DNA of 64,000 nt from Tabrizicola soli. Its GTDB lineage: Bacteria > Pseudomonadota > Alphaproteobacteria > Rhodobacterales > Rhodobacteraceae. Positions 27,201 to 35,653 of the stretch are shown here, piece after piece. Under the pieces are notes generated by a model. That model searched no databases. It saw only the letters and a program-made list of their open reading frames with translations, and was not told the DNA's origin. Where the stretch lies: the NCBI RefSeq assembly GCF_015999335.1, contig NZ_JAEACP010000007.1:1-64000 (forward strand), written 5' to 3'. A program made the translations under genes and the position numbers. Within the stretch, counting starts at the first letter, position 1, and each line of letters opens with the position of its first letter.

Positions 27201-28166
27201 TCACCGCTGGGTCCGCGCCCAGTGGTAGAGGCAGATCAGCTCATAGGCGACATGCGCCCCGGCGATCGCCGTCGCCCCGGTGCTGTCATAGGGCGGCGAG
27301 ACCTCCACGATATCCCCGCCGACCATGTTGATCCCGGCGAGATCGCGCAGGCAGGCCGCCGCCTGCCAGGAGTGCAACCCGCCCCAGACCGGCGTCCCCG
27401 TCCCCGGCGCGGCAGAGGGATCGAGGCAGTCGATGTCGAAGGTCACATAGGTCGCCCCGTCGCCGACGATATCCTTCGCCTTCGCCACCGCCGCCGCCAC
27501 GCCCTTCTCATGCACCTCGCGCGCGTCGATGACATGGACGCCCAGGTAATCCTCGGTCGTGGTGCGGATGCCGATCTGGACCGACCGCTTCGGATCGACG
27601 AGTCCCGTCTTCACCGCCTTGTAAAGCATGGTGCCATGGTCGATCCGGCTCAGGTCGTCGTCGGGCCAGAGGTCGGAATGGGCGTCGAAATGGATCACGC
27701 CCAGCGGCCCGGACGTCTCGGCATAGGCCTTCAGGATCGGGAAGGTGATGTAATGGTCGCCGCCCAAAGTCACCGTCCCCGCGCCCGCTTTCAGGATGGT
27801 GCGGATATGCGCCGTCAGAGTCTCGGGGAAATCCGAGACCTTCGCATAGTCGAAGGCCAGGTCGCCGTAGTCGATGATCGACATCTCCTCCAGCGGGTTC
27901 GTCGGCCAGCCATAGGGCGGATCATAGGGTTGCAGGGTCGACGCCTCGCGGATCGCGCGGGGGCCAAAGCGGGCGCCGGCGCGATGAGTCACCGCCTGGT
28001 CGAAGGGCACGCCGGTGATCGCCAGATCGACCCCGGTCAGGTCCTTGGTATAGGTCCGGCGCAGAAAGCTCGTCGCGCCGCCGAAGGCGTTCTCGAAGGA
28101 AAGGCCCCGGCGGTCGGTCCGGGTGAACGCAGTATCGACCTGCGTCTTCGCGTCTTCTAGTGCCAT
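27201..28166 (-). CDS. speB: agmatinase / ureohydrolase
   Basis: A 321-aa arginase-fold enzyme that releases urea from agmatine (or a related guanidino compound), giving putrescine. The dimanganese motifs are GGDHYITFP, HFDAHSDLW and FDIDCLDPSAAPG. The ATG at 28166 gives the usual length; an ATG 33 bases upstream would add 11 residues with no better ribosome site. A class III transaminase lies upstream on the same strand, consistent with onward putrescine use. Guanidinopropionase or guanidinobutyrase activity cannot be excluded. Confidence 0.85.
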   Translation of the reverse strand: MALEDAKTQVDTAFTRTDRRGLSFENAFGGATSFLRRTYTKDLTGVDLAITGVPFDQAVTHRAGARFGPRAIREASTLQPYDPPYGWPTNPLEEMSIIDYGDLAFDYAKVSDFPETLTAHIRTILKAGAGTVTLGGDHYITFPILKAYAETSGPLGVIHFDAHSDLWPDDDLSRIDHGTMLYKAVKTGLVDPKRSVQIGIRTTTEDYLGVHVIDAREVHEKGVAAAVAKAKDIVGDGATYVTFDIDCLDPSAAPGTGTPVWGGLHSWQAAACLRDLAGINMVGGDIVEVSPPYDSTGATAIAGAHVAYELICLYHWARTQR

Positions 28167-28260
28167 GGAAATCTCGGCTCTGTCGGCGCAGTCGTTCATC
28201 GGAGACGCGCGGATCCGGGCGGGCAGGAAACCCCTGCCCCGCCCGCTTGTCAAGCCACAG

Positions 28261-28305
28261 GCGATTTCTTCGAAGAAATCGCGCCGGAGCCTTCAAAGGC
28301 TCCGG
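28261..28305. terminator. two adjacent perfect palindromes
   Basis: GCGATTTC-TTCGAA-GAAATCGC (28261-28282) is a perfect palindrome. CCGGAGCCTT / AAGGCTCCGG (28284-28293 and 28296-28305) is a 10-bp stem with a 2-base loop. They lie 5 bases after the transaminase stop and probably terminate its transcript before speB. The core TTCTTCGAAGAA recurs twice at 44589-44622. Confidence 0.6.
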
Positions 28306-28309
28306 CAGC

Positions 28310-29716
28310 TCACCCGATCCGGTGCCCCTCGCGCACCAACTCGTCCGTCACCTGCCGGATGGCGCGCTCCAGCGTCTCGGCGACGAAATCCACATCGGCC
28401 TCGGTGATGGTCAGCGCCGGGGACATCACGTTCAGATGGCCCAGCGGCCGCACCATCATCCCCATCGCCTCGGCCGCATCCGAGATGCGCTTGGATTCGT
28501 TCACCCCGTCCGGCAAGGGCGCCTTGGTCGCCTTGTCGGCCACGTTCTCGACGCAGACCATCAGCCGCCGCCCGCGCACCTGCCCGACCAGCGGCAGCGC
28601 CTCCAGCGCCTGCAGCCGCTCCAGGAAATAGTCTCCGACCCGCGCCGCGTTCTCCAGCAAGCCCTCGCGCTCGATGATCTCCAGGTTCTTCAGCCCCACC
28701 GCACATGAGACCGGATGCCCCGAATAGGTGAAGCCGCTGGTGAACCACCGCTCGCCATTCGCCGCCATCGCCTGCCAGATGCGGTCGCTGAAGATCACCG
28801 CCCCCAGCGGCACATAGCCCGAGGTCAGCCCCTTGGCGCAGGTGATCATGTCCGGCACCACGCCGAACTCCGCCTCGCTGGCGAACCAGTGGCCCAAGCG
28901 GCCGAAGGCCGTCACCACCTCGTCGGCGATGAACAGGATGTCGTGGCGCTGGCAGATCTCCCACATCCGGCGCAGGTAGCCCTGGGGCGGCACGATCACC
29001 CCGCCCGAGGCCTGGATCGGCTCCGCGATGAACCCGCCGATCCGGTCGGCCCCGACCTGCACGATCAGCGCCTCGAACTCGGCCACCAGCGCGTCGCAGA
29101 ACTGCGCCTCGCTCATCCCCTCGGGCCGGCGGTAGGGGTTCGGCGCGCTCAGGTGGTGGATGCCGGTCTCCTTGTAGCGGAACTCGGCCACACGGTCGCC
29201 CGGCCGCTTGCCCACCGACTGCGAGAGGTAGGTCGCGCCGTGATAGCTGTGGTCCCGCGCCACGATATCGGTCTTCTCCGGCCGGCCCATGCAGCTTTGC
29301 CAGTACCAGACCATCCTGACCGCCGTATCCACCGCCGTGGAGCCTCCGGTCGTGAAATGCACCCGGTTCAGATCCCCCGGCGCCAGATCCGCCAGCCGGG
29401 CCGCCAGCCGGGCCGAGGGGTCGTTCGTCACGTCGACGAAGGTGTTCGAGAACGCCAGCCGCTCGGCCTGCTCGGCCATGGCCGCCGCCATCTCGCGCCG
29501 ACCAAGGCCCACGTTCGTGCACCACATGCCCCCCACGGCATCGAAATAGCGCCGCCCCTCGGCATCCCAGAGGTGACAGCCCTCTCCCCGCGTGATCACC
29601 AGCGCCCCCTCGCGCTCGAAGGGGCCGAAATTCGTCCAGGGGTGCAGAAGATGCTGCCGGTCCATTTCCCACAACTCCTGCGGGCTGGGCCGTGCCAGGG
29701 CCATCGGGGCGATCAT
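28310..29716 (-). CDS. class III aminotransferase (omega-amino acid/putrescine:pyruvate type)
   Basis: A 468-aa PLP enzyme. The PLP lysine is in CAKGLTSGYVP, the cofactor aspartate in FIADEVVTAFGR, and the phosphate site in TGGSTAVDTAVRM. HSYHGATYLSQSVG is typical of the omega-transaminase/SpuC group. AGGAGA 6 bases before ATG 29716 fixes the start. With agmatinase next, a putrescine-to-4-aminobutanal transaminase is the favoured role; beta-alanine or other omega-amines remain possible. Confidence 0.85.
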   Translation of the reverse strand: MIAPMALARPSPQELWEMDRQHLLHPWTNFGPFEREGALVITRGEGCHLWDAEGRRYFDAVGGMWCTNVGLGRREMAAAMAEQAERLAFSNTFVDVTNDPSARLAARLADLAPGDLNRVHFTTGGSTAVDTAVRMVWYWQSCMGRPEKTDIVARDHSYHGATYLSQSVGKRPGDRVAEFRYKETGIHHLSAPNPYRRPEGMSEAQFCDALVAEFEALIVQVGADRIGGFIAEPIQASGGVIVPPQGYLRRMWEICQRHDILFIADEVVTAFGRLGHWFASEAEFGVVPDMITCAKGLTSGYVPLGAVIFSDRIWQAMAANGERWFTSGFTYSGHPVSCAVGLKNLEIIEREGLLENAARVGDYFLERLQALEALPLVGQVRGRRLMVCVENVADKATKAPLPDGVNESKRISDAAEAMGMMVRPLGHLNVMSPALTITEADVDFVAETLERAIRQVTDELVREGHRIG

Positions 29717-29776
29717 GTCGGGTCTCCTTTGCGGGCAATGATGCAGTTGGACAACAACGCCAGCCTAGCAGTTTGA

Positions 29777-29881
29777 TCAAAACCCGGCCAGCGCCGCTTT
29801 GCGCCAAAGGTTGGGGTCGGACCCGACCGGGCGTCCAAAGGTTGAGCCGCCCCATTCGGCGGCGCGAATCGCCTCTTTCAT
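29777..29881 (-). CDS. possible small ORF of 34 residues (weak)
   Basis: The frame starts MKEAIRAAEWGG and ends in GGF-like AALAGF. Codons have GC-rich third positions like real genes here, and the frame continues open upstream without a start. GAGGA lies 13 bases before the ATG, a little far. It could be a small protein or the 3-prime remnant of a lost gene. The surrounding 29717-29973 gap otherwise shows nothing. Confidence 0.2.
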   Translation of the reverse strand: MKEAIRAAEWGGSTFGRPVGSDPNLWRKAALAGF

Positions 29882-29973
29882 GCGGGTGCAGGTATCCTCG
29901 CCGGCTATGCCGTCGGTTTCGCCATCGGTTCGAGAGCCGACGGCATGGGGGCCGAAGCGCCCGCGCGGCCGGT

Positions 29974-30378
29974 CTAGAAGATCCGCTGCTTCGCCTTCGC
30001 CACGCTGAACCCGTGCCCCTCGCGGTTGGTGCAGGTCATCCCCGTCTGCGCCGAGACGCAGGAGATCCCGCCCAGGCTCACCGCCTCGCCATAGGGCAGC
30101 ACCGGATTGCCGGGGTCCTGCACCGTGTCGCCGACGCAGGCCAGCGCCCCTTTGCCCGAGGCCCCGACCGCAAAGGCCATGCCCCAGTCCAGATCGCAAT
30201 CCGGCGGGCGCCTGCTATAGCTCGGCGTATAGGACCGCAGGTCGCACCGCGCCTCGGTCCGGCCGTCGAAACGGTAGATCGCGCAATGGATGTTGCCGGT
30301 GGGCGACTGGAAGCCGATGTAGTCGTCGGCCAGCGCCGGGCCGGCCAGAAGCAGGGGAAGCAGGGCAAGGACTTTCAC
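29974..30378 (-). CDS. small secreted protein (DUF6636-like)
   Basis: A 134-aa protein with a clear signal peptide (MKVLALLPLLLAGPALA, cleaved before DD). The mature part begins DYIGFQSPTGNIHCAIY and has six cysteines, a pattern shared by small secreted proteins annotated as DUF6636. The start is taken as GTG at 30378, which places AAAGG about 8 bases upstream; a GTG three codons earlier is possible. Function is unknown. Confidence 0.7.
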   Translation of the reverse strand: MKVLALLPLLLAGPALADDYIGFQSPTGNIHCAIYRFDGRTEARCDLRSYTPSYSRRPPDCDLDWGMAFAVGASGKGALACVGDTVQDPGNPVLPYGEAVSLGGISCVSAQTGMTCTNREGHGFSVAKAKQRIF

Positions 30379-30433
30379 GAGCGGCACCTTTCATGGCAAG
30401 GACGGAACCCAAGCCACTCCAGAGAGGCGCAAG

Positions 30434-30817
30434 ATGCCCCCGACCGTCAAGGCCGCCCTTGCCTACGTCCTGCCGGTCTTCGCGCTGGCCTTCGCCTTCG
30501 GCGTGCTGCGGGTCACGCTGATCGCCCCGCGGACCGGCCCGCTTCCGGCCGTCGCGCTCGAGCTGCCGCTGGTCCTCGCCCTCTCCTGGACCGTCGCGGG
30601 CCGCGTCCTGGCCCGCTGGCCCGACAGCCGCCGCGCGGACCTCGGCCTCATCGCCTTCGCGCTCCTGATGCTCCTGGAACTCGCCACCGCGCTGGCGCTG
30701 GGCCAGACGCCGGGACAGTTCCTCTCCGCCATGGCCACCCCGCCCGGCGCGCTCGGGCTTGCCGGGCAGGTCGGCTTCGGCCTGGTCCCGCTGCTGCGGC
30801 CTCAGCCCAGGGGCTGA
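30434..30817 (+). CDS. hypothetical membrane protein
   Basis: A 127-aa protein with about four hydrophobic segments (residues 8-28, 38-58, 68-90 and 104-122), ending PLLRPQPRG. I do not recognise the family. It sits alone between the secreted protein and an M20 hydrolase and overlaps the latter's 3-prime end by 16 bases in convergent orientation. AGAGGCG lies upstream of the ATG. Confidence 0.65.
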   Translation: MPPTVKAALAYVLPVFALAFAFGVLRVTLIAPRTGPLPAVALELPLVLALSWTVAGRVLARWPDSRRADLGLIAFALLMLLELATALALGQTPGQFLSAMATPPGALGLAGQVGFGLVPLLRPQPRG

Positions 30818-31965
30818 GCCTTCTCGACCAGCCGCGCAAAGAAGCTTGCCCCGACCGGGGAGACCTCGTCGTTGAAGTCATAGGCCGCGTGGTGCAGCCC
30901 CGCCCCCGGCCCGGTCCCGAGGAACAGGTACGCCCCCGGCCGCGCCTCCAGCATATAGGAGAAATCCTCCGACCCCATCTCGCGGTTGGCCCGGGCGTCC
31001 ACCGCCTCCGGCCCCACCACCTCGCGCGCGACCCCGGCGGCGAAGTCGGTCTCGTCCTCGTGGTTGATCGTCGCCGGATAGCCCCAGTCATAGTCGATCC
31101 GTGCGCTGACCCCATAGGCCGCCGCATGACCCTCGACGATCTCGTGGAACCGCTTCTTCAACAGCGCCCGCACGTCCGGCTTGAAGCAGCGGATCGTGGC
31201 GCAGAACATCGCCTCCTCGGGAATGATGTTGCTGGCGGTCCCGGTATGGATCTGCGTGACCGAGATCACCGCCTCGTCCAGCGCGTAGACGTTCCTCGGG
31301 ATGATGGTCTGGATCGCCTGCACCATGCCCACCACCGCGACCACCGGGTCCACCGTCTCATGCGGCGTGGCGCCATGCCCGCCCCGGCCGGTGATGTAGA
31401 CGAAGGCCGTGTCCACGCTGGCCATCAGCGGGCCGGGCGTGGTGGTGAAATGCCCGAAGGGCACGTTCGGCGCATTGTGGATGCCATAGACCTGGCCGAT
31501 GCCGAAACGGTCCATCACGCCTTCCTGCACCATGACCTGCCCGCCGCCGCCATCCTCCTCGGCCGGCTGGAACAGCAGCGCCACCGTGCCTGCGAAATTC
31601 CGCGTCTCGGCCAGATACTTCGCCGCTCCCAGCAGCATCGTCACATGCCCGTCATGGCCGCAGGCATGCATCCGGCCCTTCACCGTGCTGGCATGGGGCG
31701 CCCCCGTCAGCTCCTCGATCGGCAGCGCGTCCATGTCGGCGCGCAGCCCGATCACCGGCCCCTCCGCGCGCCCCCGGATCAAGGCCACGATCCCCGTCTT
31801 CGCGATCCCCTCGTGGATCTCGTCCACTCCGATCTCGCGCAGCCGCTCGACGATGAAGGCCGCGGTTTCCCGGCAGTCGAAGGCCAGTTCGGGATGCATG
31901 TGCAGATGCCGCCGCCAGCCCTTCATGTCCTCGGCGTAAGAGGCGATACGGTTCAGAACGGGCAT
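30802..31965 (-). CDS. M20-family amidohydrolase (hippurate/N-acyl-amino acid hydrolase type)
   Basis: A 387-aa dimetal peptidase-fold hydrolase that cleaves N-acyl amino acids such as hippurate or indole-3-acetyl conjugates. The metal motif HACGHDGHVTMLLGAAKYL and the QPAEEDGGGGQVMV segment are intact; the lid domain has GRGGHGATPHETVDP. Length is normal. No operon partner is evident. Confidence 0.9.
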   Translation of the reverse strand: MPVLNRIASYAEDMKGWRRHLHMHPELAFDCRETAAFIVERLREIGVDEIHEGIAKTGIVALIRGRAEGPVIGLRADMDALPIEELTGAPHASTVKGRMHACGHDGHVTMLLGAAKYLAETRNFAGTVALLFQPAEEDGGGGQVMVQEGVMDRFGIGQVYGIHNAPNVPFGHFTTTPGPLMASVDTAFVYITGRGGHGATPHETVDPVVAVVGMVQAIQTIIPRNVYALDEAVISVTQIHTGTASNIIPEEAMFCATIRCFKPDVRALLKKRFHEIVEGHAAAYGVSARIDYDWGYPATINHEDETDFAAGVAREVVGPEAVDARANREMGSEDFSYMLEARPGAYLFLGTGPGAGLHHAAYDFNDEVSPVGASFFARLVEKAQPLG

Positions 31966-32210
31966 GGTCGGGTCCTTGAGGCAGTGTGGGTCAGCCTTTG
32001 ATCAAATCGCAAAACAGGGCCGACCGCAATCTCTCCCGGAAAAATCCGCCGCCGCACGACCGACGGCGATGTACCCGGTGGATCGACGGCCGACATCGAC
32101 TTGAATTCACGGTCGCTCCGCATCGGCTGCTCCTTCTGACCTCTCTGGCGCGGGGGCTACCATTGCCCCCGCGCCCATCCTAGGGTGCCCCCGCAACCAC
32201 GCGAGGCCCC

Positions 32211-33014
32211 ATGCCCCTTCCCTCCGACCTTCCCCCTACCGGCATCGACCGCCTGCTCTCCATCATGGCTGCCCTGCGCGACCCGCGGACCGGCTGCCCC
32301 TGGGACATCGAGCAGGACTTCGCCTCCATCGCCCCCTATACGCTGGAAGAAGCGCATGAGGTCGCCGACGCGATCGAGCGGCAAGCCTGGCACGAGTTGA
32401 AGGGCGAGCTTGGCGATCTCCTCTTCCAGGCGGTCTACCATTCCCAGATGGCCGCCGAGGCCGGGCATTTCACCTTCCCCGATGTCGTCACCGCGATCTG
32501 CGACAAGATGATCGCCCGCCACCCGCATGTCTTCGGCACCGACTCGCGCGACAAGACCGCCGAGCAGCAGACGAAGGACTGGGAGACGCAGAAGGCCCGC
32601 GAGCGTGGCTCCCTGCGCACCCTCGACGGCATCGCGGCCTCGCTTCCCGCCCTGACCCGTGCGCTCAAGCTCCAGAACCGCGCCGCCCGCGTCGGTTTCG
32701 ACTGGCCCTCCACCGATCAGGTGCTGGACAAGCTGGTCGAGGAGGCGCGCGAGGTCACCGAGGCCCGCGACACCCTCTCCCAGGCCGAACTGACCGAGGA
32801 GATCGGCGATCTCCTCTTCGTCATGGCCAACCTCGCCCGCCACCTGAAGGTCGACCCCGAGGCCGCCCTGCGCGCCGCCAACGCGAAATTCACCCGCCGT
32901 TTCGCCCGGATCGAGGACTGGCTGGCCGAAGCCGGCAAGGCCCCGGCCGACAGCGACCTGGCCGAGATGGACGCGCTCTGGAACCGCGCCAAGGCCGAGG
33001 AAAAAGCCCGGTAG
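32211..33014 (+). CDS. mazG: nucleoside triphosphate pyrophosphohydrolase
   Basis: A 267-aa two-domain MazG that hydrolyses non-canonical or all NTPs to NMP and pyrophosphate. Each half carries the EExxE and ExxD magnesium pattern: LEEAHEVADAIE with ELGDLLFQ, and VEEAREVTEARD with EIGDLLFV. The start MPLPSDLP is the only reasonable ATG. The 245 bases upstream (31966-32210) contain a 65-codon open frame without gene-like composition and no clear feature. Confidence 0.94.
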   Translation: MPLPSDLPPTGIDRLLSIMAALRDPRTGCPWDIEQDFASIAPYTLEEAHEVADAIERQAWHELKGELGDLLFQAVYHSQMAAEAGHFTFPDVVTAICDKMIARHPHVFGTDSRDKTAEQQTKDWETQKARERGSLRTLDGIAASLPALTRALKLQNRAARVGFDWPSTDQVLDKLVEEAREVTEARDTLSQAELTEEIGDLLFVMANLARHLKVDPEAALRAANAKFTRRFARIEDWLAEAGKAPADSDLAEMDALWNRAKAEEKAR

Positions 33015-33032
33015 GTCGGGCTTCAGCCCGAC
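33015..33032. terminator. hairpin between convergent mazG and SMR gene
   Basis: GTCGGGCT / AGCCCGAC pairs as an 8-bp stem with a 2-base loop, preceded by GTAG and starting 1 base after the mazG stop. It is a common dispersed hairpin type and probably ends both transcripts. Confidence 0.55.
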
Positions 33033-33043
33033 TCCCCCTGTCT

Positions 33044-33358
33044 TCAGCTCGCCACTTTCAACAGCACGATCCCCGACAGGATCAGCCCCGCCGCCAGCAT
33101 CCGCAACGCCGTCGCGGGCTCTCCCAGCACCAGAAGCCCGACCATGAACGACCCCAGCGCCCCGATCCCGGTCCAGACCGCATAGGCCGTTCCCAGCGGC
33201 AGCACCCGCATCGCATGGGCCAGAAGCGCAAAGCTCAACAGCATCGTGACCGCCATGACCGCCGTCGGCCAGGGCCGCGTGAACCCCTCCGAGACCTTCA
33301 TCGCATAGGCCCAGACGATCTCGAAAATTCCGGCAAGCAGCAGCGTGATCCACGCCAT
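33044..33358 (-). CDS. SMR-family exporter, SugE/Gdx type
   Basis: A 104-aa four-helix small multidrug resistance protein. The proton/substrate-coupling glutamate is E13 in LAGIFEIVWAYAMK; the W at 16 and GTAYAVWTGIGA in helix 3 are characteristic of the SugE/Gdx branch, which exports guanidinium and some quaternary ammonium ions. AAAGGGG is 7 bases before the ATG at 33358. Unlike EmrE-type genes it stands alone. A GC-rich hairpin with an ACGG loop lies 28 bases upstream. Confidence 0.85.
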   Translation of the reverse strand: MAWITLLLAGIFEIVWAYAMKVSEGFTRPWPTAVMAVTMLLSFALLAHAMRVLPLGTAYAVWTGIGALGSFMVGLLVLGEPATALRMLAAGLILSGIVLLKVAS

Positions 33359-33385
33359 CCCGGCACCCCTTTCGGTCCAAAGGCG

Positions 33386-33399
33386 CCGGGCCGTCCCGG
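33386..33399 (-). promoter_or_regulatory. ACGG-loop hairpin in the SMR gene leader
   Basis: On the minus strand CCGGG-ACGG-CCCGG forms a 5-bp stem with an ACGG tetraloop. Guanidine-II (mini-ykkC) riboswitches consist of two such ACGR-loop hairpins upstream of sugE-type genes. Only one is visible here; no second ACGR hairpin is found upstream, so riboswitch function is doubtful. Confidence 0.25.
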
Positions 33400-33535
33400 T
33401 CTTCTGCCCTTCGACAAGGGGGAGGACGTTGCCTCGCGCGGTCCATATGTCCGCTCCTGCGGCCGCGATCAAGCCGCATCAGGCGATTTCCGGCAGGGGT
33501 TGCCCATCGGCAACCCGCTTCCATCAGTCTCCCCC

Positions 33536-33564
33536 TTGACCAGAGTAAAAGAGTCGGATTTAAC
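33536..33564 (+). promoter_or_regulatory. sigma70-type promoter for the iron-binding protein
   Basis: TTGACC (33536-33541), a 17-base spacer, then TTTAAC (33559-33564), 33 bases before the ATG at 33598. The -35 is near consensus, the -10 is weaker. Confidence 0.5.
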
Positions 33565-33597
33565 CGCCGGCGGAAACCCGACAAAAGGAGTCAGCCA

Positions 33598-34596
33598 ATG
33601 CTGCGCCTCTCGACCCTCGCCCTTCTCGCCTGCTCCGTCCCGGCCCTGGCGCAGGAGATCAACGTCTACTCCCACCGCCAGCCCGAGCTGATCCAGCCCC
33701 TCGTCGACGCCTTCACCGCCGAGACCGGGATCGCCGTCAACGTGGCCTTCGTGGACAAGGGCATGGCCGAGCGTCTGGTGGCCGAGGGCGACCGCTCCCC
33801 CGCCGATCTGGTGCTGACCGTGGACATCGCCCGCCTCCTGCAGATCGCCGAGGCCGACGTGCTGCAACCCGTCCAGTCCGACGTGCTCGAGGCCAACATC
33901 CCCGAGACCCTGCGCGATCCGAACGACCTGTGGTTCGGCCTCACCTCCCGCGCCCGCATCGTCTATGCCGCCAAAGACCGCGTGCAGCCCGGCGAAGTCA
34001 CCACTTACGAGGACCTTGCCTCGGACAAGTGGAAGGGCCGGATCTGCTCGCGCTCGGGCCTGTCGGACTACAACATCGCCCTGCTTGGCGCCGTGATCGT
34101 CCATCATGGCGAGGAGGAAGCGACGAAATGGGCCGAAGGCCTCAAGGCCAACCTCGCCCGCAAGCCCGAGGGCGGCGACCGCGACCAGGTCAAGGCCATC
34201 GCGGCCGGCGAATGCGACATCGCCATCGGCAACACCTACTACATCGGCCAGATGCTCGCCGACCCCGAACAGGCCCCCGCGGCCGAGACCGTCACCATCG
34301 TCTTCCCGACCTTCGAGAACGGCGGCACGCACCTGAACATCTCGGGCGTCGCGATGACCAAATCCGCGCCGAACAAGGAAAACGCGCTGAAGTTCATGGA
34401 ATGGCTCACCTCGGACGAGGCGCAGAAGATCTACGCCGAGACGAACTACGAATTCCCGGTCAAGCCCGGCGTCGAGCGTTCCGAGCTCGTGAAAGGCTGG
34501 GGCGAGTTCACCCCCGACACCACGCCCCTCTCCGACATCGCCGCCGCCCGCGCCGCAGCCCTCAAGATCATGGAAACCGTGAACTTCGACGGCTGA
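33598..34596 (+). CDS. ferric iron ABC transporter substrate-binding protein
   Basis: A 332-aa periplasmic protein of the FbpA/FutA group. The signal peptide is about 18 residues (ending PALA before QEINVYS). EINVYSHRQPELIQPL is the family start, and the paired iron-ligand tyrosines are in GNTYYIGQML. AAAGGAG precedes the ATG at 33598. No permease or ATPase gene is adjacent; the next gene is a nucleoside hydrolase, so it must work with a transporter encoded elsewhere. Confidence 0.9.
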   Translation: MLRLSTLALLACSVPALAQEINVYSHRQPELIQPLVDAFTAETGIAVNVAFVDKGMAERLVAEGDRSPADLVLTVDIARLLQIAEADVLQPVQSDVLEANIPETLRDPNDLWFGLTSRARIVYAAKDRVQPGEVTTYEDLASDKWKGRICSRSGLSDYNIALLGAVIVHHGEEEATKWAEGLKANLARKPEGGDRDQVKAIAAGECDIAIGNTYYIGQMLADPEQAPAAETVTIVFPTFENGGTHLNISGVAMTKSAPNKENALKFMEWLTSDEAQKIYAETNYEFPVKPGVERSELVKGWGEFTPDTTPLSDIAAARAAALKIMETVNFDG

Positions 34597-34606
34597 TCCC
34601 GGCCCC

Positions 34607-34632
34607 GGGGTGCGCGTTCCCTCGCGCACCCC
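34607..34632 (+). terminator. hairpin after the iron-binding protein gene
   Basis: GGGGTGCGCG / CGCGCACCCC forms a 10-bp perfect stem with a 6-base loop, 10 bases after the stop codon. There is no T-tract, only TCTGG. It may terminate or stabilise the transcript. Confidence 0.5.
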
Positions 34633-34683
34633 TCTGGACAAACCGCCCCGGCCCGCGTCACCTTCCGCCCGAAGGAGACGCCC

Positions 34684-35616
34684 ATGCCCCGCAAGATCAT
34701 CATCGACACCGACCCCGGCCAGGACGATGCCGTCGCCATCCTCCTCGCGCTGGCCTCGCCCGAGCTCGAGGTCCTGGCGCTGACCGCCGTCGCCGGCAAC
34801 GTCCCCCTCGCCCTCACCCAGCGCAACGCCTGCCAGATCGTCGAGCTTGCCGGGAAACACATCCCCGTCCACGCCGGCTGCGACGCCCCCCTGGCCCGCA
34901 AGCTCGTCACCGCCGAGCATGTCCATGGCAAGACCGGCCTCGACGGCATCCCGCTTCCCGACCCCGCGCATCCCCTGCACGGCCAGCACGCCGTCGACTT
35001 CATCATTCAGGCCCTGCGCGAGCATCCCACCGGCAGCATCACCCTCTGCCCCCTCGGGCCGCTCACCAACATCGCCACCGCCTTCCAGCGCGCCCCCGAC
35101 ATCATCCCGAAGGTGGCCGAGATCGTCCTGATGGGCGGCGCCTATTTCGAGGTCGGCAACATCACCCCCGCGGCCGAGTTCAACATCTACGTCGACCCGG
35201 AAGCCGCTGAAATCGTGTTCAGATCCGGCGTGCCCCTCGTCGTCATGCCGCTCGACGTCACCCACAAGGCACTGACCAGCCGCGAGTGGGTGGAGGAGAT
35301 GCGGTCCTTGGGCACCCCCGTCGGTCAGGCCGTCGCCTCCTGGACCGATTTCTTCGAACGCTTCGACACCGCGAAATACGGCTCCGCCGGCGCCCCCCTG
35401 CACGACCCCTGCGTGATCGCCTACCTCATCGAGCCCGCCCTCTTCACCGGCCGCCACATCAACGTCGAGATCGAGACCGGGAGCGAACTCACCCTCGGCA
35501 TGACCGTCGCCGACTGGTGGCGGGTCACCAAGAGGGAGCCCAACGCGATGTTCATGGGCGGCGTGGACCGGGACGGGTTCTACCGGCTGTTGACGGAGCG
35601 GTTGGGGAGGTTGTGA
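34684..35616 (+). CDS. inosine-uridine preferring nucleoside hydrolase family protein
   Basis: A 310-aa calcium-dependent N-ribohydrolase that splits nucleosides into base and ribose. The signature IIDTDPGQDDAVAILLA (residues 6-22) supplies the calcium-binding aspartates. MGGAY and the EFNIYVDPEAA segment follow, and LHDPC provides the general-acid-side histidine region. GGAGAC precedes the ATG. It lies directly beside the AT-rich insert, whose composition shift begins at its stop codon. Confidence 0.9.
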   Translation: MPRKIIIDTDPGQDDAVAILLALASPELEVLALTAVAGNVPLALTQRNACQIVELAGKHIPVHAGCDAPLARKLVTAEHVHGKTGLDGIPLPDPAHPLHGQHAVDFIIQALREHPTGSITLCPLGPLTNIATAFQRAPDIIPKVAEIVLMGGAYFEVGNITPAAEFNIYVDPEAAEIVFRSGVPLVVMPLDVTHKALTSREWVEEMRSLGTPVGQAVASWTDFFERFDTAKYGSAGAPLHDPCVIAYLIEPALFTGRHINVEIETGSELTLGMTVADWWRVTKREPNAMFMGGVDRDGFYRLLTERLGRL

Positions 35617-35653
35617 GGTTTGTACAATTTAGTCGCTTAGCCACAGAACCCGA

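Noticed and set aside
31986-32183. A 65-codon plus-strand frame upstream of mazG
   Set aside because: Arg/Pro/His-rich product, no ribosome site, and no hydrophobic or domain pattern.
33469-35457. A 662-codon minus-strand open frame opposite the iron-binding protein and nucleoside hydrolase
   Set aside because: It is the shadow of two well-supported genes; its Gly/Asp/Val-rich composition is an artefact of high GC.
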